Source: CAYPZL01 sp964415045
GTDB lineage: Bacteria; Planctomycetota; Phycisphaerae; Sedimentisphaerales; Anaerobacaceae
Direction of reading: 5' to 3'
Assembly: GCA_964415045.1 (NCBI GenBank)
Contig: CAYPZL010000094.1
Coordinates: forward strand, 1 to 21,512
DNA length: 21,512 nucleotides
In this document: positions 15,177 to 21,512 of the stretch, piece by piece
How positions within the stretch are numbered: position 1 is the first letter of the stretch
Layout of the letters: each line of letters starts with the position of its first letter
Notes under the pieces: generated by a model
The model's input: only the letters and a program-made list of their open reading frames with translations
Databases searched by the model: none
What the model was told of the DNA's origin: nothing
Position numbers and translations under genes: made by a program

Positions 15177-16778
15177 CTACGTCTCAACCATTTTGGGAAC
15201 ACCGCCCTTCGCCGGCCGGGGCGAAGGCGAAGGCTCGTCGGGCGCCGTGGGATACGCGATGCGACCGTGATAGTGGGCGGCCAGCGATTTCGACATGCTC
15301 GCCTCGATCTGACTGAGCTCGCGCAGCGTCAAATCGCACTCATCGAACTGACCGTCCTGCAACCGCTTCATGGCGATGTTGTGAACCACCGCCTCGACCT
15401 TGGTCGGCGTCACGTCCGACAGCGACCGGGTCGCCCCTTCCACGGCATCGGCAAGCATGACGATGGCCGCCTCTTTCGTCTTGGGCTTGGGACCGGCGTA
15501 ACGAAACTCGCTCTCGGCCGGCGGCGCCTCTTTGGGCTTGCGCCCGTCGGCCGCACCGCCCGGGGCCTCGTGTCGCTTGATCGCCTGGTTGTAAAACGGC
15601 TCCACCAGCGTGGTGCCGTGGTGCGTTTCAACGAACTGACGCAACACACCGGGAAGACCGAATTCCTTGGCCATTTCGGCGCCGTCCTTGACGTGGCCCA
15701 CGATGATCAACTGACTCATTGCCGGCGAAAGCTCCTTGTGCTTGCTGGCCGAGCCCATCTCGTTCTCGACGAAGTACTTGGGCTTGTTGAGCTTGCCGAT
15801 GTCGTGGTAATAGGCGCCGACGCGGCACAGGAGCCCGTTGCCGCCGATGGCCTCGGCCGCCGCTTCCGCGATGGAACCGATGAGCAGACTGTGACTGAAC
15901 GTTCCCGGCGCCTCGATGGCCAGTTTCTTCAGGAGGGGCTGATTGGCGTCGGAGTAATCCAGCAGCGTCATGCTGGTAGCGATGCGAAAGCCCTTTTCGA
16001 TCAGCGGCAGCAGGCTCTGAATGAGCAACCCTGCCACGAAGGCGGCGCCGGCATGGTAGCCCGCCGCCTGAAGGACCCGGGTCGGGCCCGGCGGCTCGCC
16101 CAGAAAGTTCAGGTACACTGCGGAGCAGGCCGTGGCAAAAACCACCGTCGCCGCCAGGGCGCTGACTTCCAGGAGCTTCATCCGCGTGCGAATCTCCTTC
16201 AGTGACAAACAGCACGTCATCACGCCGGAGACCATCGTCAGAAACAACCCCATACCCTGCAATTGGAAGCCCCAGTCCGGCCGCGGGCCCACCGCCAGAA
16301 CCGCAAACGCGCAGTAGACCGTCCCCGCACCCATGGCAAATCGCTGGTCGTAGGCAATCGCCAGGACGATGGCGACCAGAATGGCCGTGCCCGTGCCCCA
16401 GCTCGGGCCCCACAGACCGTCACCGGCCGAAAGCAGCCCCAGCTTCGTCGCCGCCAGAGACAGAAGAAACAGCACGATCAGGGCACTCGCCTGGGCGTGG
16501 TTGCGCAAGACGCGACGCTGGTAGTGGTGTATGTAGAAGGCCGCCCCCACCGAGATGAACACGATCACGGCCGACAGGGCCGCCAGCGCCTGGTAGCGCC
16601 TCTCCTGGACCAGCTCGAACGAGAAAATCCCGATGCAGGCGGCGACAAACAGCAGCCACAGCAGCACTGAGACCACCAGATCGGCGTCGGCCAGAATGGA
16701 AGCCTTCAGCGACCGCTCGGTGGAGATGTTTCGGCGCACCTGACTGCGCCGCGGATTGGTTCGCTTGAAATACCCCAT
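15177..16778 (-). CDS. 7TM-HD family phosphohydrolase (PgpH-like), lacking the extracellular domain
   Basis: A 533-residue membrane HD-domain phosphodiesterase. Residues 30-260 hold about seven transmembrane helices; a cytoplasmic HD domain follows with LLDYSDANQPLLKKLAIEAP, the metal-binding H296 (FSHS), YYHDIGK (H325, D326), GHVKDG (361-366), ETHHGTT (385-390) and KEAAIVMLADAVEGATRSL. This HD subfamily includes PgpH, which hydrolyses c-di-AMP in Listeria. PgpH proteins are normally about 700 residues or more because of a large extracytoplasmic domain between the first helices; that domain is missing here. The stop lies six bases from the ybeY GTG start. GGGGAG precedes ATG 16778. Confidence 0.85.
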   Translation of the reverse strand: MGYFKRTNPRRSQVRRNISTERSLKASILADADLVVSVLLWLLFVAACIGIFSFELVQERRYQALAALSAVIVFISVGAAFYIHHYQRRVLRNHAQASALIVLFLLSLAATKLGLLSAGDGLWGPSWGTGTAILVAIVLAIAYDQRFAMGAGTVYCAFAVLAVGPRPDWGFQLQGMGLFLTMVSGVMTCCLSLKEIRTRMKLLEVSALAATVVFATACSAVYLNFLGEPPGPTRVLQAAGYHAGAAFVAGLLIQSLLPLIEKGFRIATSMTLLDYSDANQPLLKKLAIEAPGTFSHSLLIGSIAEAAAEAIGGNGLLCRVGAYYHDIGKLNKPKYFVENEMGSASKHKELSPAMSQLIIVGHVKDGAEMAKEFGLPGVLRQFVETHHGTTLVEPFYNQAIKRHEAPGGAADGRKPKEAPPAESEFRYAGPKPKTKEAAIVMLADAVEGATRSLSDVTPTKVEAVVHNIAMKRLQDGQFDECDLTLRELSQIEASMSKSLAAHYHGRIAYPTAPDEPSPSPRPAKGGVPKMVET

Positions 16779-16782
16779 GCGA

Positions 16783-16863
16783 TCAGCTCCCCGCCCGAGC
16801 GATCCGAGGCAACGTCAGGGCGGGCGGGGCCCCATCGGATTCGAGTCGTTCGGGCCGGTTCAT
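16783..16863 (-). CDS. Possible 26-aa coupling ORF between phoH and the HD gene
   Basis: The frame starts with an ATG that overlaps the phoH stop (ATGA, 16860-16863) and ends four bases before the HD gene ATG. The peptide (MNRPERLESDGAPPALTLPR plus six residues) has no recognisable domain. It fills the whole 81-bp gap. It may be a translational coupler or chance. Confidence 0.25.
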   Translation of the reverse strand: MNRPERLESDGAPPALTLPRIARAGS

Positions 16864-17822
16864 GAGACCTTGTCTGCCTCCGCGTGCTTCTGTTGGTCCT
16901 GTTTGTCCTTATACGCCTGCACGATGTTCTGGACCAGCCGGTGCCGCACGATATCCCGCTGGCCCAGTTCGACCACGCCGATGCCTGCGATCGGTTTGAG
17001 AATCTCGATGGCCTCGACCATGCCGCTCTTCTGACCGGCCGCTAAATCGACCTGGGTGATATCGCCGGTAATGATCATTTTCGAGCCGTGCCCGAGGCGC
17101 GTCAAGACCATTAGCATCTGCAAACCGGAAGTGTTCTGCGCCTCATCGCAGATGATAGCGGACTCGTTCAGCGTCCGCCCGCGCATGAAGGCCAGCGGAA
17201 TGATTTCGATGATATCCAGCTCCATGAATTTCCGCATCTGGGCAAAATCCATCATATCTTCAATGGCGTCGAAGAGCGGGCGAAGGTAGGGATTGACCTT
17301 GGCCTGAATGTCGCCCGGCAGAAACCCCAGCCTTTCGCCGGCCTCCACGGCCGGGCGGGCCAGCACGATGCGGCGAATCTGGCGTTTCTTGAGCATGGAG
17401 ACCGCCACCGCCACCGCCAGATACGTCTTGCCGGTCCCGGCCGGCCCCGTGCAGAAGGTCAAATCGTTCCTGAGCATCGTTTCGATGTACCGCAACTGCC
17501 CTTGCGTAGACGGCTCGACCACCTTGTTGGAATAAACGCTGATCGCCTGCCCGCTCTCGGCCGCCCCGGACCAGAGCCCCTGCTCGACCAGACCGGTGAC
17601 GTCTTCCGTGGTCAATTGCCCGGTCTTGAGCAGATGCTTCTGCATGCGGTCGATCAGTTCGGTCGCGCGATGCACGCTGGTCTCGGCGCCGCTGATGACA
17701 AGGTTCGACTGGCGGGCGGTGATCTGGACGCCGAGCGAGCGACGCAGCAAACGGAGGTGGCTGTCGGCGGGGCCGAACAGCTCAAGCTGTTTGGCCGGAT
17801 CCAATTGTACGGTTACATCCAA
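16860..17822 (-). CDS. phoH: PhoH-family ATPase
   Basis: A 320-residue P-loop ATPase of the PhoH family, usually next to ybeY and implicated in RNA/ribosome handling. A KH-like N-terminal half (LFGPADSHLRLLRRSLGVQI) precedes Walker A GPAGTGKT (126-133), VLARPAVEAGERLGFLPGD, Walker B ESAIICDEAQNTS and ITGDITQVDL. The C-terminal end is lysine/glutamine rich. The best start is TTG 17822; no in-frame ATG is available upstream before the sequence stops resembling the family, so the start is uncertain. The HD gene follows, then ybeY. Confidence 0.92.
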   Translation of the reverse strand: MDVTVQLDPAKQLELFGPADSHLRLLRRSLGVQITARQSNLVISGAETSVHRATELIDRMQKHLLKTGQLTTEDVTGLVEQGLWSGAAESGQAISVYSNKVVEPSTQGQLRYIETMLRNDLTFCTGPAGTGKTYLAVAVAVSMLKKRQIRRIVLARPAVEAGERLGFLPGDIQAKVNPYLRPLFDAIEDMMDFAQMRKFMELDIIEIIPLAFMRGRTLNESAIICDEAQNTSGLQMLMVLTRLGHGSKMIITGDITQVDLAAGQKSGMVEAIEILKPIAGIGVVELGQRDIVRHRLVQNIVQAYKDKQDQQKHAEADKVS

Positions 17823-17847
17823 CGCATTTCTCGCTACAGTGTTTTTC

Positions 17848-17863
17848 AGCCGTCCCGACGGCT
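17848..17863. other. Hairpin between cdsA and phoH
   Basis: AGCCGT (17848-17853), four-base loop, ACGGCT (17858-17863): a perfect 6-bp inverted repeat in the 48-bp gap. A run of A follows it in the direction of transcription (minus strand), with no T-run, so it is not a standard terminator. Confidence 0.3.
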
Positions 17864-17870
17864 CCGATCT

Positions 17871-18728
17871 CTACGCCATGAGCTTGAAAAAGACATAAGC
17901 AAAGGGCGTCGCAAACAACGGCGAATCGATCACATCCAGTATACCGCCGAATCCGGGCACGCAGTGGGCGGAATCCTTCCGGCCGGCATCGCGCTTCAGC
18001 ATGGATTCCACCAGGTCACTGAGCTGCCCCACAACAGCAAGGCACGCACCGAAAACCAATGCCGGCCAAGCCGACATTATACCAAAACCACGGGCAAACG
18101 CGAAACTCAACGCCATGCCCGCCACGATGGCCCCGGCCATACCCTCCCAGGTCTTGCCCGGGCTGACCCGAGGCGAAAGCTTATGCCTGCCGAATATCCT
18201 GCCAAACGTGTAAGCTCCTATGTCAGAAGCCTTTACAACGCAAATGACCGCAAACATCTCCCATAGCCCGAACTCGATGCGAATGCCCAGCACGAAGGCC
18301 CCGAGCAGGCCCAAATAAACCATCGCAAAACAACTTATCCCGCAATTGTTCAAGACCCCGCTCGTGCCGAATCGGAGATACTGCTGCAAAAACACCCCGA
18401 GCAGCGCCAGGACCATGACCGCGAGGACACAGGACCCGCGGTCCAGCGGCACGATCTGGGGCCAATACCAGGCGGTCGCGAGCAACATCACACCGACGGC
18501 CGAAGCCGGGTTCAACACGATCAGTCCCTTGCCAGCGGCGAGCCTGGACAGCTCCACGCAGCCCAACCCCAGGGCCGCTGCAACCAGCAGGGCCACCAGG
18601 GTCGCCTGCACGGACCTGTCATCGGCGGTCGCGGCCGTCAAAGAGCCGTCCAACCAGCCGTCCATAATCACGATGCCGGTACAAGCCACCGTCATCAAAG
18701 TCCCGAACAGTAACCGTTGTCTCAGCAT
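17871..18728 (-). CDS. cdsA: Phosphatidate cytidylyltransferase
   Basis: CdsA makes CDP-diacylglycerol from phosphatidic acid and CTP, the branch point of phospholipid synthesis, in the inner membrane. The 285-residue protein has about eight hydrophobic segments. Family marks are KASDIGAYTFGRIFGRHKLS (166-185), then SPRVSPGKTWEG (185-196), and the C-terminal signature SMLKRDAGRKD (242-252) followed by PGFGGILDVID (258-268). The HGG and DR of the E. coli signature appear as FGG and DV, a variant seen in other phyla as I recall. ATG 18728 lies 86 bp after the uppS stop; an imperfect direct repeat lies between. uppS-cdsA adjacency is widespread. Confidence 0.93.
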   Translation of the reverse strand: MLRQRLLFGTLMTVACTGIVIMDGWLDGSLTAATADDRSVQATLVALLVAAALGLGCVELSRLAAGKGLIVLNPASAVGVMLLATAWYWPQIVPLDRGSCVLAVMVLALLGVFLQQYLRFGTSGVLNNCGISCFAMVYLGLLGAFVLGIRIEFGLWEMFAVICVVKASDIGAYTFGRIFGRHKLSPRVSPGKTWEGMAGAIVAGMALSFAFARGFGIMSAWPALVFGACLAVVGQLSDLVESMLKRDAGRKDSAHCVPGFGGILDVIDSPLFATPFAYVFFKLMA

Positions 18729-18742
18729 GGCTCGCGGATTCG

Positions 18743-18777
18743 TTAGAGCTGTGTCATTCGCGCATTAGAACTGTGCC
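18743..18777. repeat. Two 13-bp direct repeats with 22-bp period upstream of cdsA
   Basis: TTAGAGCTGTGTC (18743-18755) and TTAGAACTGTGCC (18765-18777) agree at 11 of 13 bases and are spaced 22 bp start to start, about two helical turns. On the coding strand they read GGCACAGTTCTAA and GACACAGCTCTAA, 14-50 nt before the cdsA start. This could be an operator with two sites on one face, or an interspersed repeat unit. Confidence 0.45.
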
Positions 18778-18814
18778 GAAGCAGACCCGCCCGCAAAGGG
18801 CAGACGCTGCCGGC

Positions 18815-19615
18815 TCACTCGGTTGCCCCCGACCCAACATTGATCGCCCCGAAGCGCCGATCCCTCCGGGCATACGCCAGAATGGCTTCTTCCAGCGAGG
18901 TCTCGGTAAAGCTCGGCCAGAGCGTATCGGTCACATGGAACTCGCTGTAGGAGATCTGCCAGAGCAAAAAGTTGCTCACCCGCATCTCGCCGGCGGTCCG
19001 CACGAGAAGGTCGGGGTCCGGAATCTCCCTCGTGTAAAGCTCGCTGCTGATGGTGCGCTCGTTGATATCGTCCACGTTCAGCTTTCCGTCCCTGCAGGCC
19101 TGTGCGATGGCCCTCGTAGCATCGACGAGTTCGACCCGCCCGCTGTAGTTCAGCGCCAGGGCCAACACCATGCCGGAATTGTCCCGGGTTAGGTCCATCG
19201 TTCGCTGCAGCTCGTCAACCACCGTCTGCGGCAGCCCGGTCTTGCGCCCGAGGTGAATGAGCCGGACGTTGTCCTTCATCAGCGTCGGTCGAATCCCCAC
19301 CAAATACTCGGTGTACAGGTGCATCAACGCGTTGACCTCGGAGGGAGGCCGCTTCCAATTCTCCATGCTGAACGAATACAGCGTCAGCGACTCGATACCG
19401 AAATCCACGCAGCACTGGGCGATCCGCTTGGCCGTACGAGCCCCTTCTCGATGGCCTTCAAACCGCATCAGGTCCTTTTGCCTGGCCCACCGGCCGTTGC
19501 CGTCCATGATGATGGCGATGTTGCCCGGCACCTGCTCGAACTGAATCCCGAGCCGTTTGGCCGTGGCTTCCCGCTTTTGCTTCATCTCGTCCATTTGAAC
19601 CTGCCTGCCGCTCAC
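18815..19615 (-). CDS. uppS: Isoprenyl transferase (undecaprenyl diphosphate synthase)
   Basis: This cis-prenyltransferase condenses isopentenyl diphosphate onto farnesyl diphosphate to make the undecaprenyl carrier for envelope glycan synthesis. The 266-residue protein has IAIIMDGNGRWARQ (33-46, catalytic D38), FEGHREGARTAKR (52-64), FSMENWKRPPSEV, and the C-terminal RTAGEMRVSNFLLWQISYSE with the conserved TLWPSF. The chosen start is GTG 19615, with GAGGGGG just upstream; ATG 19594 is a plausible shorter start (259 residues). It lies 42 bp after purA, followed by cdsA. It uses the isoprenoid supply to which ispF at 3922 contributes. Confidence 0.95.
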   Translation of the reverse strand: MSGRQVQMDEMKQKREATAKRLGIQFEQVPGNIAIIMDGNGRWARQKDLMRFEGHREGARTAKRIAQCCVDFGIESLTLYSFSMENWKRPPSEVNALMHLYTEYLVGIRPTLMKDNVRLIHLGRKTGLPQTVVDELQRTMDLTRDNSGMVLALALNYSGRVELVDATRAIAQACRDGKLNVDDINERTISSELYTREIPDPDLLVRTAGEMRVSNFLLWQISYSEFHVTDTLWPSFTETSLEEAILAYARRDRRFGAINVGSGATE

Positions 19616-19644
19616 GTGCCCCCTCGAATCTTTGAGATCCCGGC

Positions 19645-19658
19645 GGCGCCATGGCGCC
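19645..19658. other. 14-bp perfect palindrome after purA
   Basis: GGCGCCATGGCGCC is its own reverse complement and begins at the last base of the purA stop codon, within the 42-bp gap before uppS. It could form a short hairpin at the purA 3' end. No T-run follows, so termination is unlikely. Confidence 0.35.
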
Positions 19659-20935
19659 TATTGCTTGATGATTGTTTGGCTTCGTTTGGGCCCCACACCG
19701 ATCATTTCAATCGGCGTTCCGACGATTTCCTCGATGCGCCGCACGTACTCCCGGGCAGCCAGCGGAAGCTGATCGAAGCTCGTGGCCTCGCTGACGTCCT
19801 CGGCCCACCCGGGCATCGTTTCGTATACCGGACGAGCCAGCGCCAGACGGTCGATGTTGGCCGGGAAAAACGTGGTCGTCTTCCCGTCGATCTCGTAGGC
19901 GCTGCAAAGACTCAACTGCTCCAGCCCGGCCAGCGTGTCGAGGTGCATCAGCGCCAGCGAATCGATGGACCCGATCTTGACGCCGTACGCTACCGCCACG
20001 GCGTCGAACCATCCGCACCGGCGCGGCCGGCCCGTCGTCGTTCCGTACTCGTTGCCCTTGTCGCGAATGTACTGGCCGATCTCGTTGTCCTGCTCCGTGG
20101 GGAAGGGTCCGGCCCCCACGCGCGTCGTGTAGGCCTTCACGACCCCGATGTACTTCTCCACCATCCGCGCCGGCACGCCGCACCCGGCGGGCAGGCCCAG
20201 CGAGCTCGAATTCGAGCTGGTCACGTACGGAAACGTCCCGTGATCCAGGTCCAGAAGCGCCCCTTGGGCCCCTTCGAAGAGAACCGATCTTCCCGCCCCG
20301 ATCGCCTCGTGGAGCAACTCCGTAGTGTCGGTCGTGAAGGGCACGAGCCGCTCGGCATACAGCCTGCACTTCTCGACGAGCCCCTCGGCTGCTATCGGCT
20401 CGGCTTCGTAGAGGGCGGCGAAGAGCTTGTTCTTGTAATCTACGATGTATTGAAGCTTCTCCGCGAGCCGATCCACATCGCGAAAATCACCCATCCGCAC
20501 CGCGTAGCTGCGACCCACCTTGTCGGCGTAGCACGGACCGATGCCGCGAATCGTCGTGCCCAGCTTCTGCTTGCCCAGCGATTCCTCGCGCAACTGGTCC
20601 TCTCTCTTGTGGTAATCGAGAACGACGTGGGCGTTCTCACTGATAAAAAGCCGGTCGGCCAGCGCGATCCCGCGCTCGGCCAGCCCGTCGATCTCGCCGA
20701 TCAGCACCTCGGGATCGACCACGACCGCGTTGCCGATCACGCAGCTCACGCCCGGGCGAATCGAGCCGCTCGGCAGCAAATGCAGGGCGAAGCGACTGTC
20801 GCCGATGACGACCGTGTGGCCGGCGTTGGAGCCGCCCCCGTAGCGAACGACCAGCTCGCTGTGCTCGGCCAGAATATCCACGACCTTGCCCTTGCCCTCA
20901 TCACCCCACTGCAATCCAACTACACAGGTATTCAT
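19658..20935 (-). CDS. purA: Adenylosuccinate synthetase
   Basis: PurA joins IMP and aspartate with GTP to form adenylosuccinate, the first committed step to AMP. The 425-residue protein shows the P-loop-like GDEGKGKVVD (11-20) with D12, GGGSNAGHTV with H40, RGIGPCYADKVGR, VLFEGAQGALLDLDHGTFPY, TRVGAGPFPTE and GTTTGRPRRCGWFDAVA. Its length matches the family. I chose ATG 20935 (MNTCVVGLQWGDEG), preceded by AGGAAT, over an upstream TTG at 20959 whose eight extra residues are unlike the family. It is the first gene of the nine-gene minus-strand run and has a good promoter candidate. Confidence 0.97.
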   Translation of the reverse strand: MNTCVVGLQWGDEGKGKVVDILAEHSELVVRYGGGSNAGHTVVIGDSRFALHLLPSGSIRPGVSCVIGNAVVVDPEVLIGEIDGLAERGIALADRLFISENAHVVLDYHKREDQLREESLGKQKLGTTIRGIGPCYADKVGRSYAVRMGDFRDVDRLAEKLQYIVDYKNKLFAALYEAEPIAAEGLVEKCRLYAERLVPFTTDTTELLHEAIGAGRSVLFEGAQGALLDLDHGTFPYVTSSNSSSLGLPAGCGVPARMVEKYIGVVKAYTTRVGAGPFPTEQDNEIGQYIRDKGNEYGTTTGRPRRCGWFDAVAVAYGVKIGSIDSLALMHLDTLAGLEQLSLCSAYEIDGKTTTFFPANIDRLALARPVYETMPGWAEDVSEATSFDQLPLAAREYVRRIEEIVGTPIEMIGVGPKRSQTIIKQ

Positions 20936-20985
20936 CGGATTCCTATTTCTTAACGCCAATCACGTCCACGCAAACAAACCCCAAT

Positions 20986-21014
20986 ACACTACTGAGACGC
21001 CCCGCGCCGGTCAA
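20986..21014 (-). promoter_or_regulatory. Candidate promoter of purA and the downstream run
   Basis: On the minus strand TTGACC (21009-21014) is followed after 17 bp by TAGTGT (20986-20991). The -35 box matches five of six consensus bases, the -10 only three of six. It would give a leader of about 40 nt before the purA ATG. Confidence 0.4.
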
Positions 21015-21060
21015 CCATATTATTCCGCACCTACCCCGGCGGCAAAACCACGCCGAGAGG

Positions 21061-21455
21061 AGGGCCTTTCACCCATCCGGACCGCGAACCGCCACGAACG
21101 CAGCCGCCAATGACGCGAACCCGCCGCAAACCTACGCGGTCGATTGGCTGGATTGGCCGGAGACGCCGTGGGACGGAGAGCCGGCATCTGTGACCGGGCG
21201 CACCGACGTATTCTTGTGCCCGATGGCCCCGAGGCCCTCAGAGGAGGCCTGGAGCCAGTTCGGGGGGGAGGGAGCTGCCTTCCGAGCATGGAGATACTCG
21301 CTTGTGTCGACGGAGCCGCGCGCAAGGTGGGCCTGAAAGAGTTGTGGACACTCAAGTGGCATCGACAATACGACACGGCCAACTGCTGGACCAAAGCCGG
21401 CGGCGTCCAACCCGGCGACTGGCCCGAGTGGATGAGGCCGTTCAAGGATTATTAG
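21061..21455 (+). pseudogene. Decayed type II secretion-like pseudopilin (Phycisphaerae type), C-terminal remnant
   Basis: Two pieces in different frames. From about 21061 to 21300 one frame reads GRTDVFLCPMAPRPSEEAWS and GGEGAAFRAW, like the mid-part of planctomycete prepilin-type proteins (the VFLCP cysteine motif). From 21288 a shifted frame reads VDGAARKVGLKELWTLKWHR and AGGVQPGDWPEWMRPFKDY, the characteristic end of those proteins, closing with TAG 21453-21455. The N-terminal methylation helix is absent, and the usual stretch between the two pieces is missing. The gene is broken. Family assignment comes from remembered C-terminal motifs. Confidence 0.6.
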
Positions 21456-21512
21456 CGCGTAGAGTTTTGCAAAATGGAGATTAGGCTTATATTCTTCAAG
21501 GAAATCGTTGGT
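21456..21512 (+). other. AT-rich window end, no gene seen
   Basis: This tail is markedly more AT-rich than the rest. It contains the palindrome TTTTGCAAAA (21465-21474) and TATATT further on, possibly a promoter for a gene beyond the window. Confidence 0.25.

Noticed and set aside
14715..16205. 496-codon plus-strand frame
   Set aside because: Antisense to ybeY and the HD phosphohydrolase, both with clear motifs.
19253..20953. 566-codon plus-strand frame
   Set aside because: Antisense shadow of purA and part of uppS.

Overview
The window is about 21.5 kb of GC-rich bacterial chromosome, mostly housekeeping genes. Gene content and degraded accessory genes suggest Planctomycetota, probably class Phycisphaerae. 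The strongest hints are a pseudopilin tail ending in the KVGLKELWTLKWH type of motif, a secreted glycosidase remnant, and families of short interspersed repeats. This placement is inferred from memory of related proteins; no search was run. There are no rRNA or tRNA genes, no CRISPR array and no transposase.

Layout. (1) 1-2260 is a decayed zone: a glycosidase pseudogene that lost its middle, a composite interspersed repeat, a truncated small membrane protein, a G-quadruplex-prone tract, and a fragment with a carboxypeptidase-regulatory-like fold. (2) 2283-4434, plus strand: hisC-hisB-ispF, tightly packed and probably driven by a TATAAT promoter at 2142. (3) 4459-5385: a compact three-ORF cassette with its own promoter. 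It holds a 46-residue ORF, an MNT-type nucleotidyltransferase and a HEPN (UPF0332-type) protein, all stop/start overlapped. It resembles an MNT-HEPN toxin-antitoxin module set between ispF and cysS. (4) 5408-9279: cysS-ruvC, then ruvA and ruvB, completing the Holliday-junction resolvasome. (5) 9368-11896: an orphan AAA/STAND-like ATPase and a TIGR00661/MJ1255-type glycosyltransferase.

(6) 11887-20935, minus strand: a nine-gene co-directional run. In transcription order it is purA, uppS, cdsA, phoH, a 7TM-HD family phosphohydrolase, ybeY, a CNNM/CorC-type CBS protein, recO, and a sphingomyelin-synthase-like PAP2_C protein. It joins purine synthesis, envelope and phospholipid precursor synthesis, ribosome/RNA maturation (phoH-ybeY) and recombination repair. 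Its last gene overlaps the glycosyltransferase tail to tail by 10 bp. (7) 21061-21455, plus strand: a decayed pseudopilin gene, again with an internal deletion and a frame change.

The most interesting items are the smORF-MNT-HEPN cassette with a near-leaderless promoter, the 22-bp-phased direct repeat upstream of cdsA, substituted key residues in YbeY, the HD phosphohydrolase lacking its large extracellular domain, and repeat or deletion decay at both window edges. I found no clearly new biological system. The MNT-HEPN cassette with its extra small ORF is the best candidate for follow-up.
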